Assembly: GCF_900187505.1 (NCBI RefSeq)
Contig: NZ_FYDL01000015.1
Location: 1-64,000 of the forward strand
Source: Pseudomonas sp. Irchel s3h17
GTDB taxonomy: Bacteria; Pseudomonadota; Gammaproteobacteria; Pseudomonadales; Pseudomonadaceae
Reading direction: 5' to 3'
DNA: 64,000 nucleotides
Position numbers and translations under genes: made by a program. Positions 8,393 through 15,697 of this stretch are shown piece by piece. Position 1 is the first letter of the stretch; the number at the start of each line of letters is the position of its first letter. The notes under the pieces were generated by a model. That model ran no database searches, was not told the DNA's origin, and worked only from the letters and a program-made list of their open reading frames with translations.

Positions 8393-10546
8393 GTGGAATC
8401 AGAAGCCAGTCGAGTTCATCTCAATCATGATCCACGCGCGGTGCACGACGATCCGTTGCTAGACGGATTATTGGCGCTCTGCATGTTGCACCAGAAACCT
8501 GCCAGTGCGGCCATGCTGACCACCGGTCTGCCATTGCCCAAGCAGCGCCTGAGCGTCGAGTTGCTGCCACGGGCGGCGGCTCGCGCCGGTCTGCAGGGGC
8601 GGGTGCTGCAACGCAAGCTGGACAAGATTCCGACGATTGCCCTGCCGGCGCTGTTACTGCTCAAGGACGACCGCAGTGCCGTGCTGCTGGGGTGGCAAGG
8701 TGACCAGGCGCGCCTGCTGCTCAGCGAAAGCGATGGCGGTGAAGTCCAGGTCAGCCGTGAGCTGCTGGAAGACGACTACATCGGACAAGCCTTCTTCGCC
8801 CAGCCTCAACATAAATTCGACGTGAACCACGGCACGCTGATCCCGCGTGCGCGTTCCTGGTTCCGCGACACCCTCAAGCGCTCGCGTTGGCTGTATGCCG
8901 ACGCCATCGCTGCCAGTTTCCTGATCAACATCATCGCCATGGCCGCGCCGCTGTTCGTGATGAACGTCTACGACCGCGTCGTGCCCAACCAGGCTGAAGC
9001 TACCCTGTGGGTGCTGGCCATCGGTATCACCGGCGCCTACCTGTTCGACCTGATCCTCAAGAGCCTGCGCAGCCTGTGCCTGGACCTGGCCGGTAAAAAG
9101 ACCGACCTGATCATCTCCGCCACGCTGTTCGAGCGGATTGTCGGCATGGCCATGAAGTACCGCCCCGCGCGGGTCGGCAGCTTTGCCCAGAACATCCATG
9201 AGTTCCAGAGCCTGCGCGATTTCCTGGCGTCGCTGACGCTCACCAGCCTGATCGACTTGCCGTTCACCTTGCTGATTTTCCTGGTGATCGCCTTGCTGGG
9301 CGGGCATCTGGTGTGGATCCCGATGCTGGCGTTCCCGCTTGCCTTGCTGATCGGCTATTACCTGCAAAAACCCTTGGTGGCGACCATGGAGCGCACCATG
9401 GCACTGGGTGCCGAGCGCCAGTCGAGCCTGATCGAAACCCTTGCCGGGCTGGATGCGGTCAAGGTCAACAACGCCGAGAGCGAACGGCAATACCAGTGGG
9501 AACAGACCATTGGCACCCTCAGCCGCCTCGAGCTGCGGGTCAAAATGCTCTCTGGCCTGTCGATGAACATCACCCTGCTGATCCAGCAACTGGCGGGGGT
9601 GATCATGATCGTCTTCGGCGTGTACCAGATCATTGCCGGCAACCTCAGCATGGGTGGCCTGATCGCGTGCTACATGCTCAGCGGCCGGGCACTCAGCCCG
9701 CTGGCGTCGCTGTCCGGTCTGCTGACCCGTTACCAGCAGGCGCGGGTCACCATGACGTCGGTCGACCAGATGATGGAGCTGCCGCAAGAGCGCAATTTCG
9801 AAGAGCGCCCGCTCAGTCGCCGGGTGCTGCAAGGCGGCATCGAGTGCCGTCAGCTGAACTTCACCTACCCGGGCCAACAGAACCCGGCACTCAAGAACAT
9901 CAACCTGGTGATCAAGCCGGGCGAGAAGATCGGCATCATCGGCCGCAGTGGCTCGGGCAAGAGCTCGTTGGCCAAGCTGCTGGTCGGGCTCTATCAGCCC
10001 GATGACGGCGCGTTGCTGGTAGACGGTGTCGACATCCGCCAGATCGATGTCAGCGAGTTGCGCCACAACATCGGTTATGTGCCACAGGACATTCAATTAC
10101 TCGCCGGTACGTTGCGCGACAACCTGGTGTCCGGTGCGCGCTACATGGAAGACGAGCTCGTGCTGCAGGCCGCTGAACTGGCGGGCGTGCACGAATTCGC
10201 CCGGTTGCACCCCCAGGGTTATGAGCTGCAAGTCGGCGAGCGCGGGCAAAACCTCTCGGGCGGTCAGCGGCAGAACGTCGCCCTGGCCCGTGCACTGCTG
10301 CTCAACCCACCCATCCTGTTGCTCGATGAGCCAACCAGCGCCATGGACAACACCGGTGAAGAGCGCTTGAAGCAACGCCTGCAAGCCGTGGTCGAGAACA
10401 AGACCGTGGTGCTGGTCACGCACCGGGCATCGTTGCTGTCGCTGGTCGATCGGTTGCTGGTGATCGACAGAGGGCAAATTCTGGCCGATGGTCCAAAAGC
10501 CGTGGTGATGGAAGCGTTGAAGAAGGGGCAGATCAGTGTTGCTTAA
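8393..10546 (+). CDS. lapB: LapB, type I secretion ABC transporter with C39-like domain
   Basis: Inner-membrane ATPase that energises LapA export. GTG start at 8393, 717 residues. Residues 1-130 form a C39-peptidase-like domain in which the usual catalytic Cys context reads DPLLDGLLALC, with Gly where active proteases have Cys, so it probably binds substrate rather than cutting it. Membrane segments lie at about residues 160-420. The nucleotide-binding domain has Walker A GRSGSGKSS, signature LSGGQRQ and Walker B ILLLDEPTSAMD. It overlaps lapC by 11 bp, indicating coupled translation. Confidence 0.95.
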   Translation: MESEASRVHLNHDPRAVHDDPLLDGLLALCMLHQKPASAAMLTTGLPLPKQRLSVELLPRAAARAGLQGRVLQRKLDKIPTIALPALLLLKDDRSAVLLGWQGDQARLLLSESDGGEVQVSRELLEDDYIGQAFFAQPQHKFDVNHGTLIPRARSWFRDTLKRSRWLYADAIAASFLINIIAMAAPLFVMNVYDRVVPNQAEATLWVLAIGITGAYLFDLILKSLRSLCLDLAGKKTDLIISATLFERIVGMAMKYRPARVGSFAQNIHEFQSLRDFLASLTLTSLIDLPFTLLIFLVIALLGGHLVWIPMLAFPLALLIGYYLQKPLVATMERTMALGAERQSSLIETLAGLDAVKVNNAESERQYQWEQTIGTLSRLELRVKMLSGLSMNITLLIQQLAGVIMIVFGVYQIIAGNLSMGGLIACYMLSGRALSPLASLSGLLTRYQQARVTMTSVDQMMELPQERNFEERPLSRRVLQGGIECRQLNFTYPGQQNPALKNINLVIKPGEKIGIIGRSGSGKSSLAKLLVGLYQPDDGALLVDGVDIRQIDVSELRHNIGYVPQDIQLLAGTLRDNLVSGARYMEDELVLQAAELAGVHEFARLHPQGYELQVGERGQNLSGGQRQNVALARALLLNPPILLLDEPTSAMDNTGEERLKQRLQAVVENKTVVLVTHRASLLSLVDRLLVIDRGQILADGPKAVVMEALKKGQISVA

Positions 10547-11903
10547 GTCCGGGGTGAAAGACTCGATCCGTCGTTACTTCAAGGGTAGCGATTCGCTGCA
10601 CGGCCAGCCCCTGCCCGAGGTCAACAAAGCGTTGATCGAAGACGCCCCACGGGTGGTGCGACTGACCATCTGGGCCATTATCGGTTTTTTCCTGTTCCTG
10701 CTGCTGTGGGCCAACTTTGCGGTGATCGATGAAGTCACCAAGGGCGACGGCAAGGCGATCCCATCGTCCAAGCTGCAAAAAATCCAGAACCTTGAAGGGG
10801 GCATCGTCGCCGAACTCTTTGTGCGCGAAGGGCAGATCGTCGAGGCCGGTGCGCCGCTGATTCGCCTGGATGACACGCGATTTGTATCCAACGTCGGCGA
10901 AACCGAAGCCGACCGCCTGTCCATGCTGCTGCGCGTGGAGCGTTTGAGCGCGGAAGTCGACAACCGCCCGTTGGCGTTCCCGGATGACGTGATGAAAGCT
11001 GTGCCCGTCCAGGCGGCCAGCGAAGAGTCCTTGTACATCAGCCGTCGCCAGCAATTGCATGACGAAATCGGCGGGTTGCAGGAACAACTGATCCAGCGCC
11101 AGCAAGAACTACGCGAATTCACCTCCAAGCAGGCGCAGTACCGCCAGGCCCTGGGCTTGCAGCGCCAGGAAATCAACATGTCCGAGCCGCTGGTGGCTCA
11201 GGGTGCGGTGTCTCCCGTGGAGGTGCTGCGACTCAAGCGCGCCGAGGTCGAAACCCGTGGCCAGTTGGACGCCACGACCCTGGCCATCCCTCGTGCCGAG
11301 TCGGCGATCAAGGAAGTACAACGCAAGATCGACGAGACGCGCGGCAAGTTCCGCAGTGAAGCGCTGACCCAGCTCAACGAAGCGCGCACCGACCTGAACA
11401 AGGCCCAGGCAACCGGCAAGGCGCTGGAGGACCGGGTCAGCCGTACCCTGGTGACCTCGCCGGTACGGGGCATCGTCAAGCAACTGCTGGTCAATACCAT
11501 CGGTGGCGTGATCCAGCCGGGCAGCGACATGGTCGAGATCGTCCCGCTGGACGACACCCTGCTGGTGGAGGCGAAGATCCGTCCGCAAGACATCGCCTTC
11601 CTGCACCCGGGCCAGGAAGCCATCGTCAAGTTCACCGCCTATGACTACACCGTGTATGGCGGCCTGAAGGCCAAGCTGGAACAGATCGGCGCCGACACCA
11701 TCACCGACGAAGACAAGAAAACCACCTACTACATGATCACCCTGCGCACCGACCGCAGCCACCTGGGCACCGATGAAAAGCCCTTGCTGATCATTCCCGG
11801 CATGGTGGCCTCGGTGGACATCATCACCGGCAAGAAAAGCATCCTCAGCTACCTGCTCAAGCCGATCATCAAGGCCCGGGCGGAGGCGTTGCACGAGCGG
11901 TAG
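10536..11903 (+). CDS. lapC: LapC, HlyD-family membrane fusion protein of the LapA exporter
   Basis: Periplasmic adaptor joining LapB to LapE. The 455-residue protein has a cytoplasmic N-terminus, one membrane segment at about residues 42-62 (TIWAIIGFFLFLLLW), a lipoyl-like half motif with EGGIVAELFVREGQIV near residue 90, long coiled coils at about 160-300, and the second barrel half with SPVRGIVKQLL near residue 310. The start overlaps the end of lapB. It is the last gene of lapEBC; REP DNA follows within 30 bp. Confidence 0.95.
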   Translation: MLLKSGVKDSIRRYFKGSDSLHGQPLPEVNKALIEDAPRVVRLTIWAIIGFFLFLLLWANFAVIDEVTKGDGKAIPSSKLQKIQNLEGGIVAELFVREGQIVEAGAPLIRLDDTRFVSNVGETEADRLSMLLRVERLSAEVDNRPLAFPDDVMKAVPVQAASEESLYISRRQQLHDEIGGLQEQLIQRQQELREFTSKQAQYRQALGLQRQEINMSEPLVAQGAVSPVEVLRLKRAEVETRGQLDATTLAIPRAESAIKEVQRKIDETRGKFRSEALTQLNEARTDLNKAQATGKALEDRVSRTLVTSPVRGIVKQLLVNTIGGVIQPGSDMVEIVPLDDTLLVEAKIRPQDIAFLHPGQEAIVKFTAYDYTVYGGLKAKLEQIGADTITDEDKKTTYYMITLRTDRSHLGTDEKPLLIIPGMVASVDIITGKKSILSYLLKPIIKARAEALHER

Positions 11904-11926
11904 TTCTCGGTTGTGGCTTCTAGTCT

Positions 11927-12003
11927 CTCGCGAGCAAGCCCGCACACATTGGTTCGTGTCGACCACATATTCAATGTGTGGGCTTGCCCGCGAAGGCGGC
12001 CTC
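11927..12003. repeat. REP element pair
   Basis: Two REP units in opposite orientation: CGCGAGCAAGCCCGC at the left and GCGGGCTTGCCCGCGAA-like sequence at the right, separated by an ACACATTG...CAATGTGT stem. This is the usual extragenic palindrome of fluorescent pseudomonads, here at the 3' end of lapEBC. Confidence 0.85.
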
Positions 12004-12151
12004 AAAAATGCTGTACTTCGTTCAGAATCGCAACGAGCGGTAAACCGACAAGGTATTTGCCGGGTAGGCGGTGGTGATTTTGATCGGGTTGGTGGCGGCG
12101 AATCCGGTATTTGATTGTTGGCGCGGGTGACAGCGAGGTGCTGGGGATGCA

Positions 12152-12172
12152 GCGGTGAGCTGGACTCACCGC
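12152..12172. other. Perfect 8-bp hairpin downstream of the first Rhs gene
   Basis: GCGGTGAG and CTCACCGC are separated by five bases. It lies 18 bp past the stop of the minus-strand Rhs gene. There is no T-run on either strand, so it is at most a weak terminator or mRNA-stabilising stem. The rest of 12004-12189 shows no gene. Confidence 0.5.
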
Positions 12173-12189
12173 GCTGGTTTGGAAAGCGT

Positions 12190-13257
12190 CTAACGCCTCT
12201 CTCTCAATACTTGTTGAACATCCGCTAAGTTTGCTGTCCCTCTGGCTTGATTTTGTGGTGCCGCTCTCAGGGCAGCAACATTTATACCAAAGTTTCCTTG
12301 TTGTACTTGTTGCGCGGGCGGTGGTGTTGGATGGGGTAAAGCAAGAGTCAAATTTTCGTACGGACTACTTATGGCCATGTGGTTAACCACATAGTTTGCA
12401 GGCGTCTGCGATGCAGCAAAAGTATCAGCATTCCAGTGCTTCATCCCAGACCCAGACGTTGCCTCAGCAAAAGACGGTAGCGATCCAGATCTAGTTGGTC
12501 GTCCAGTGCTGCTAGCGGCCTGGCGATGTGCAACGGCTGAATGAGATCCCTGCGAACTGGGGCTCACTCGCCAAGTGGTTAATGGCACGTTAGATGGCGT
12601 AGTCCCCCACTTCATCCCGTGAGTACTGTCATCTCCTTTTGACGGATAGTCACCTATCATTCTGACCCTGACTCTCGGTCTGACGAGATCAATACCTACA
12701 CCGAGAATAGCTGACAGATCATTTGAACTCTCAAATGTCCGACTTTGTTGCAGACTGCGTGCGGCATTAGCGGCGGAACGAAAGTTTACTTTTATGGGTG
12801 ATGGATCTGCCCGATAACCGGGTAGGTGGAACCAGTTAGAAAACTTGAATGCATGCCCCGTCGGATCCGACCGATTCACCGGATCCCCCACGCAATACAT
12901 ATACGGATTCAACCCCCCACTGCCAAACGGGCTCCAACTGTCCGGACTGTGGAAACGCATCAGTCGCGGGTTGTAGGCGCGGTAGCCGTTGCCCAGTAAA
13001 TACCAGCCGATCTGCAGCTCGCGCAATTGACCATTGAAGCCCAATCGCGTCACGACGTCCTGTTGCGCGGACTGCTCGCCGTAGGCGGAATAAGCGATGG
13101 CGTTGGTCTTGCCGTTTGTGACTTCAGCGATGATCGACTGGCTGTTGTCGGATGCCAGCAACACAGTGCGTTGCCAGCAAGGGTTCTGCTGATCAATAGG
13201 GCTGGATGAGCTCATGAGCGGGCCTTTGCGGTGGATAGGACCAAGCGGAGTGCGCAT
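12190..13257 (-). CDS. Orphan Rhs-core/variable-tip protein 1
   Basis: Short polymorphic-toxin-type protein, 355 residues from ATG 13257 (alternative ATG 13215). Residues about 25-135 match the extreme C-terminal part of the Rhs/TccC core, with GFNGQLRE, NGYRAYNPRLMRFHSPDSW and the junction motif DPTGH, where Rhs cores are self-cleaved in known systems. The roughly 220-residue tip that follows is not recognised; it is rich in Ser, Thr, Pro and Gln. There is no shell-forming Rhs repeat region, so it is a solo tip gene or a displaced cassette. No immunity gene is visible downstream. A 16-bp palindrome shared with the two other Rhs genes lies upstream. Confidence 0.8.
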   Translation of the reverse strand: MRTPLGPIHRKGPLMSSSSPIDQQNPCWQRTVLLASDNSQSIIAEVTNGKTNAIAYSAYGEQSAQQDVVTRLGFNGQLRELQIGWYLLGNGYRAYNPRLMRFHSPDSWSPFGSGGLNPYMYCVGDPVNRSDPTGHAFKFSNWFHLPGYRADPSPIKVNFRSAANAARSLQQSRTFESSNDLSAILGVGIDLVRPRVRVRMIGDYPSKGDDSTHGMKWGTTPSNVPLTTWRVSPSSQGSHSAVAHRQAASSTGRPTRSGSLPSFAEATSGSGMKHWNADTFAASQTPANYVVNHMAISSPYENLTLALPHPTPPPAQQVQQGNFGINVAALRAAPQNQARGTANLADVQQVLRERR

Positions 13258-13290
13258 TTCCAGTGTTACGCACCGACCTCATTTTGAGAA

Positions 13291-13306
13291 CTAGCAGAAC
13301 TGCTAG
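13291..13306 (-). repeat. Conserved palindrome upstream of Rhs gene 1
   Basis: On the coding strand it reads CTAGCAGTTCTGCTAG, a perfect 7-bp inverted repeat around TT. The flanks (CCAC before, TTCTCA after) and an AGTGTTACGC block nearby are shared with the copy at 14339, so the conserved DNA extends beyond the palindrome. Confidence 0.8.
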
Positions 13307-13347
13307 GTGGGCTGGTGTTGAGAGAGTAGTGAAGTAAAAGGCCACTT

Positions 13348-14277
13348 TTACTCACGAATAGCGTCGTGACGCCGCTGAAGCTCTGAAAATCCAGAGAAAG
13401 AGCTTCCGTTACTACCGCTACCGGCGAAACCAGACTCGTCGCTGGAAGCAATACTTAAGCTGCTGATGGTGCTGTAAGAGCTAATGCTGGCAGAGCTGGA
13501 GCTGTTGCTATTGGTAGAGCCCATACTGGAGCTGGACGGTCTGCGAGAGCTGTTAGCCGTTGAACTTGTTCGTGGGTACTGCTCAGCGGTGGTCGCCGAG
13601 GCGGAGTGGTCCATGGTTGTGTTGTGGGGGGTATTTCGCTGATTCCGACTGGCTGTTTTTTCTTTACGATTCCCTGCCCGCCCACCACTTTTTAGCGGAT
13701 AAATGCGACGGTTTTTTTCTATGCTGTGAATGACACCGCCCATAGCATCCAATACTCCCTCCTTATTCGGTGTCCCTTGCGGCAGATCCTTCTGTAGCGT
13801 GCGCATAGCGGAAGCGGCCCGCTCAATGGTCACAGGATTGATGATTACTGGATCGGGGACATAGTTCGGCGAATGGAACTCGGCCCGCAATCTGGCGAAT
13901 TTGCCAACCAAAGGCCAAGGCCGCTTGATATGCCCCGTCGGATCCGAATTCATCACCGGCTCACCCGCGCAGTACATATACAGATTTAACCCACCTCTCC
14001 CAAAAGGACTCCAACTGTCCGGGCTATGAAAACGCATCAACCGCGGGTTGTAAGCGCGGTAGCCGTTACCCAGCAGATACCAACCGATCCGCGCCTCGCG
14101 CAGTTGACCGTTGAAGCCCAATCGTGTCGCGACGTCCTGTTGCGCGGACTGCTCGCCGTAGGCGGTATAAGCGATGGTGTTGGTCTCGCCGTCTGCGACT
14201 TCAGCGATGATCGACTGGTTACTGTCGGACGCCAGCAACACAGTGCGTTGCCAGATCGGGTCTCGGGACGTGCTCAT
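13348..14277 (-). CDS. Orphan Rhs-core/variable-tip protein 2 with Ser-rich tail
   Basis: Paralogue of the gene to its left. The start at ATG 14277 gives 309 residues; translation could also begin further upstream, since the codons before it resemble those of gene 1. The first 110 residues are nearly identical to gene 1 (WQRTVLLASD, GYRAYNPRLMRFHSPDSW, DPTGH). The tip is unrelated to tip 1 and ends in about 90 residues dominated by Ser, Thr, Asn and Gly. The function of the tip is unknown. Conserved core plus swapped tip is the hallmark of Rhs-tip diversification. Confidence 0.78.
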   Translation of the reverse strand: MSTSRDPIWQRTVLLASDSNQSIIAEVADGETNTIAYTAYGEQSAQQDVATRLGFNGQLREARIGWYLLGNGYRAYNPRLMRFHSPDSWSPFGRGGLNLYMYCAGEPVMNSDPTGHIKRPWPLVGKFARLRAEFHSPNYVPDPVIINPVTIERAASAMRTLQKDLPQGTPNKEGVLDAMGGVIHSIEKNRRIYPLKSGGRAGNRKEKTASRNQRNTPHNTTMDHSASATTAEQYPRTSSTANSSRRPSSSSMGSTNSNSSSSASISSYSTISSLSIASSDESGFAGSGSNGSSFSGFSELQRRHDAIRE

Positions 14278-14338
14278 GTGGATAGGGCCGAAGTGTATGC
14301 GGGTTCTTAGTGTTACGCGCCTGGCCCCACGTTGAGAA

Positions 14339-14354
14339 CTAGCAGAACTGCTAG
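14339..14354 (-). repeat. Conserved palindrome upstream of Rhs gene 2
   Basis: Identical to the copy at 13291 (CTAGCAGTTCTGCTAG on the coding strand) and placed 62 bp before ATG 14277. It sits exactly at the boundary with the TonB scrap that begins at 14364 on the other strand, so it may mark the edge of an inserted module. Confidence 0.8.
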
Positions 14355-14363
14355 GGGGCATAC

Positions 14364-14501
14364 ATGCCCAAGCCCAAGTACCCACCGGAACGGGTCAATG
14401 AGACGGGCAAGGTGCGGGTCAGCCTGAACATTCATAACGACGGCTCGATCAGTGATATGAAAGTGCTGAGAGCCAGCCGCGAGGCATTGGGTGATGGCTA
14501 A
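14364..14501 (+). pseudogene. Fragment of a TonB-family C-terminal domain
   Basis: A 45-codon open stretch encodes KPKYPPE..., GKVRVSLNIHNDGSISDMKV and LRAS, the first strands of the TonB C-terminal fold (YP...G.V.V...I..DG.v.d..v..S). An in-frame stop at 14352, inside the palindrome, precludes an upstream extension, and a stop after GDG removes the rest of the domain. It is therefore truncated at both ends, next to the Rhs module. It was probably part of a TonB gene ahead of the HlyD-like gene. Confidence 0.6.
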
Positions 14502-14560
14502 TTGCTTGACGCTTGTCGGGGCTGTCGTAGACTCCGGTCATCCGTCAGGGAGTTACGGTT

Positions 14561-15343
14561 ATGCGGCGTTTGAGTGGTTGGGTCTTCGGATTGACTGTTG
14601 TGACGTGCATGGCTCAGGCGCAAACGCCCGAACCTGATGATCCATTGTTGGATAACCCGACGTCCGTCGCTCCCGCCGCGACCGGCAGTGAGGCCCGTGG
14701 TGTCTTGCGGGCCCGCGATCAAGCGGTACTGGCCAGTGAACTGCCCGGCAGGATTGTCGAGTTGCCATTCAGTGAAGGCGAAACCTTCAAGAAGGGCGAC
14801 ACCCTGGCGCGTTTCGACTGCACCGCTTTCCAGGCCCAGCTCAATGCCGCACAGGCCGCCAGCCGGGGGGCCGGCGAAGAGTTGGCCCACAACAAGCAAC
14901 TGGCCGCGCTGAACTCGGTCGGACGTTTCGAAGTGGCGCGGGCCCAGGCCAGGCTCAGCGAGACTCAGGCGCAATCTCAGGTGTATCAGATTCAGGTCAA
15001 GCGTTGCGCCGTGGTAGCACCGTTTGATGGCCAGGTGGTCGAGCGCAAGGTCCAGCGCTATGAAAGCGTGGCCGCCGGCACGCCATTGCTGGATATCGTC
15101 GATAACCGCAGCCTGGAAATCCACTTGCTGGTGCCTTCGCGCTGGATGGGCAAGCTCAAGCCCGGACAGACCTTCCACTTCACACCCGATGAAACCGGTC
15201 AGCCTCTCGATGCCACGGTCAAGCGCCTGGGGGCGCGGATCGATGAGGGCAGCCAGACGCTGTTGCTGGTCGCAACGCTGCCCAATGCCAACGGCTTGCT
15301 CGCCGGCATGAGCGGCACGGCCCGCTTTGCGGAGTTCAAGTGA
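14561..15343 (+). CDS. HlyD/RND-type periplasmic adaptor protein
   Basis: Secreted adaptor of 260 residues with a signal peptide ending in AQAQ. It has the two lipoyl half motifs of membrane fusion proteins (ASELPGRIVELPFSEGE near 65 and CAVVAPFDGQVVERKV near 150), a short helical hairpin between them, and a beta-barrel region. No transporter or outer-membrane partner follows, which is unusual. It is flanked by a TonB scrap and a truncated APS kinase, so the original export system is probably lost. Role unknown. Confidence 0.75.
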   Translation: MRRLSGWVFGLTVVTCMAQAQTPEPDDPLLDNPTSVAPAATGSEARGVLRARDQAVLASELPGRIVELPFSEGETFKKGDTLARFDCTAFQAQLNAAQAASRGAGEELAHNKQLAALNSVGRFEVARAQARLSETQAQSQVYQIQVKRCAVVAPFDGQVVERKVQRYESVAAGTPLLDIVDNRSLEIHLLVPSRWMGKLKPGQTFHFTPDETGQPLDATVKRLGARIDEGSQTLLLVATLPNANGLLAGMSGTARFAEFK

Positions 15344-15358
15344 ACGCACCGGCCGGCG

Positions 15359-15697
15359 GTGGCGCCGAGCAGGTCTTTGCACGGTTCCCTGCTGGCACCG
15401 GTGGCCAGCGTCGGTCGGGCTCAGTACGAAAGCCGTCACGGCCATCGCGGCGTGGCGATCCTGCTCACCGGTTTGCCGGCGGCGGGCAAGTCGACCCTGG
15501 CGCAGGCGCTGCATGCCGCGTTGTTCGAGCGCGGTGCACGCAGCCTGGTGCTAGACGGCGATGCGCTGCGGGTCGGGCTCAATCGTGACCTGGGGTTTAC
15601 CGACCAGGACCGTCAGGAAAACATTCGCCGCGCCAGCGAGCTGGCGGCGTTGTTGGTGGCGAACGGGCAGATAGTGCACGGTCTGCCAGAGCGATGA
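15359..15697 (+). pseudogene. cysC: APS kinase, 3'-truncated
   Basis: APS kinase phosphorylates adenylylsulfate to PAPS, the sulfuryl donor. The frame from GTG 15359 encodes the N-terminal half of CysC: HGHRGVAILLTG, P-loop GLPAAGKST (about residues 39-47), LDGDALRVGLNRDLGF and the ENIRRASELA helix. After ANGQIV, at about residue 107, the family sequence (ISPFR..., substrate lid, C-terminal helices) is absent, and five residues later comes a stop. At 112 residues it is little more than half of the usual about 200. The stop overlaps the next start (ATGA). An internal deletion is the simplest explanation; activity is unlikely. Confidence 0.75.
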
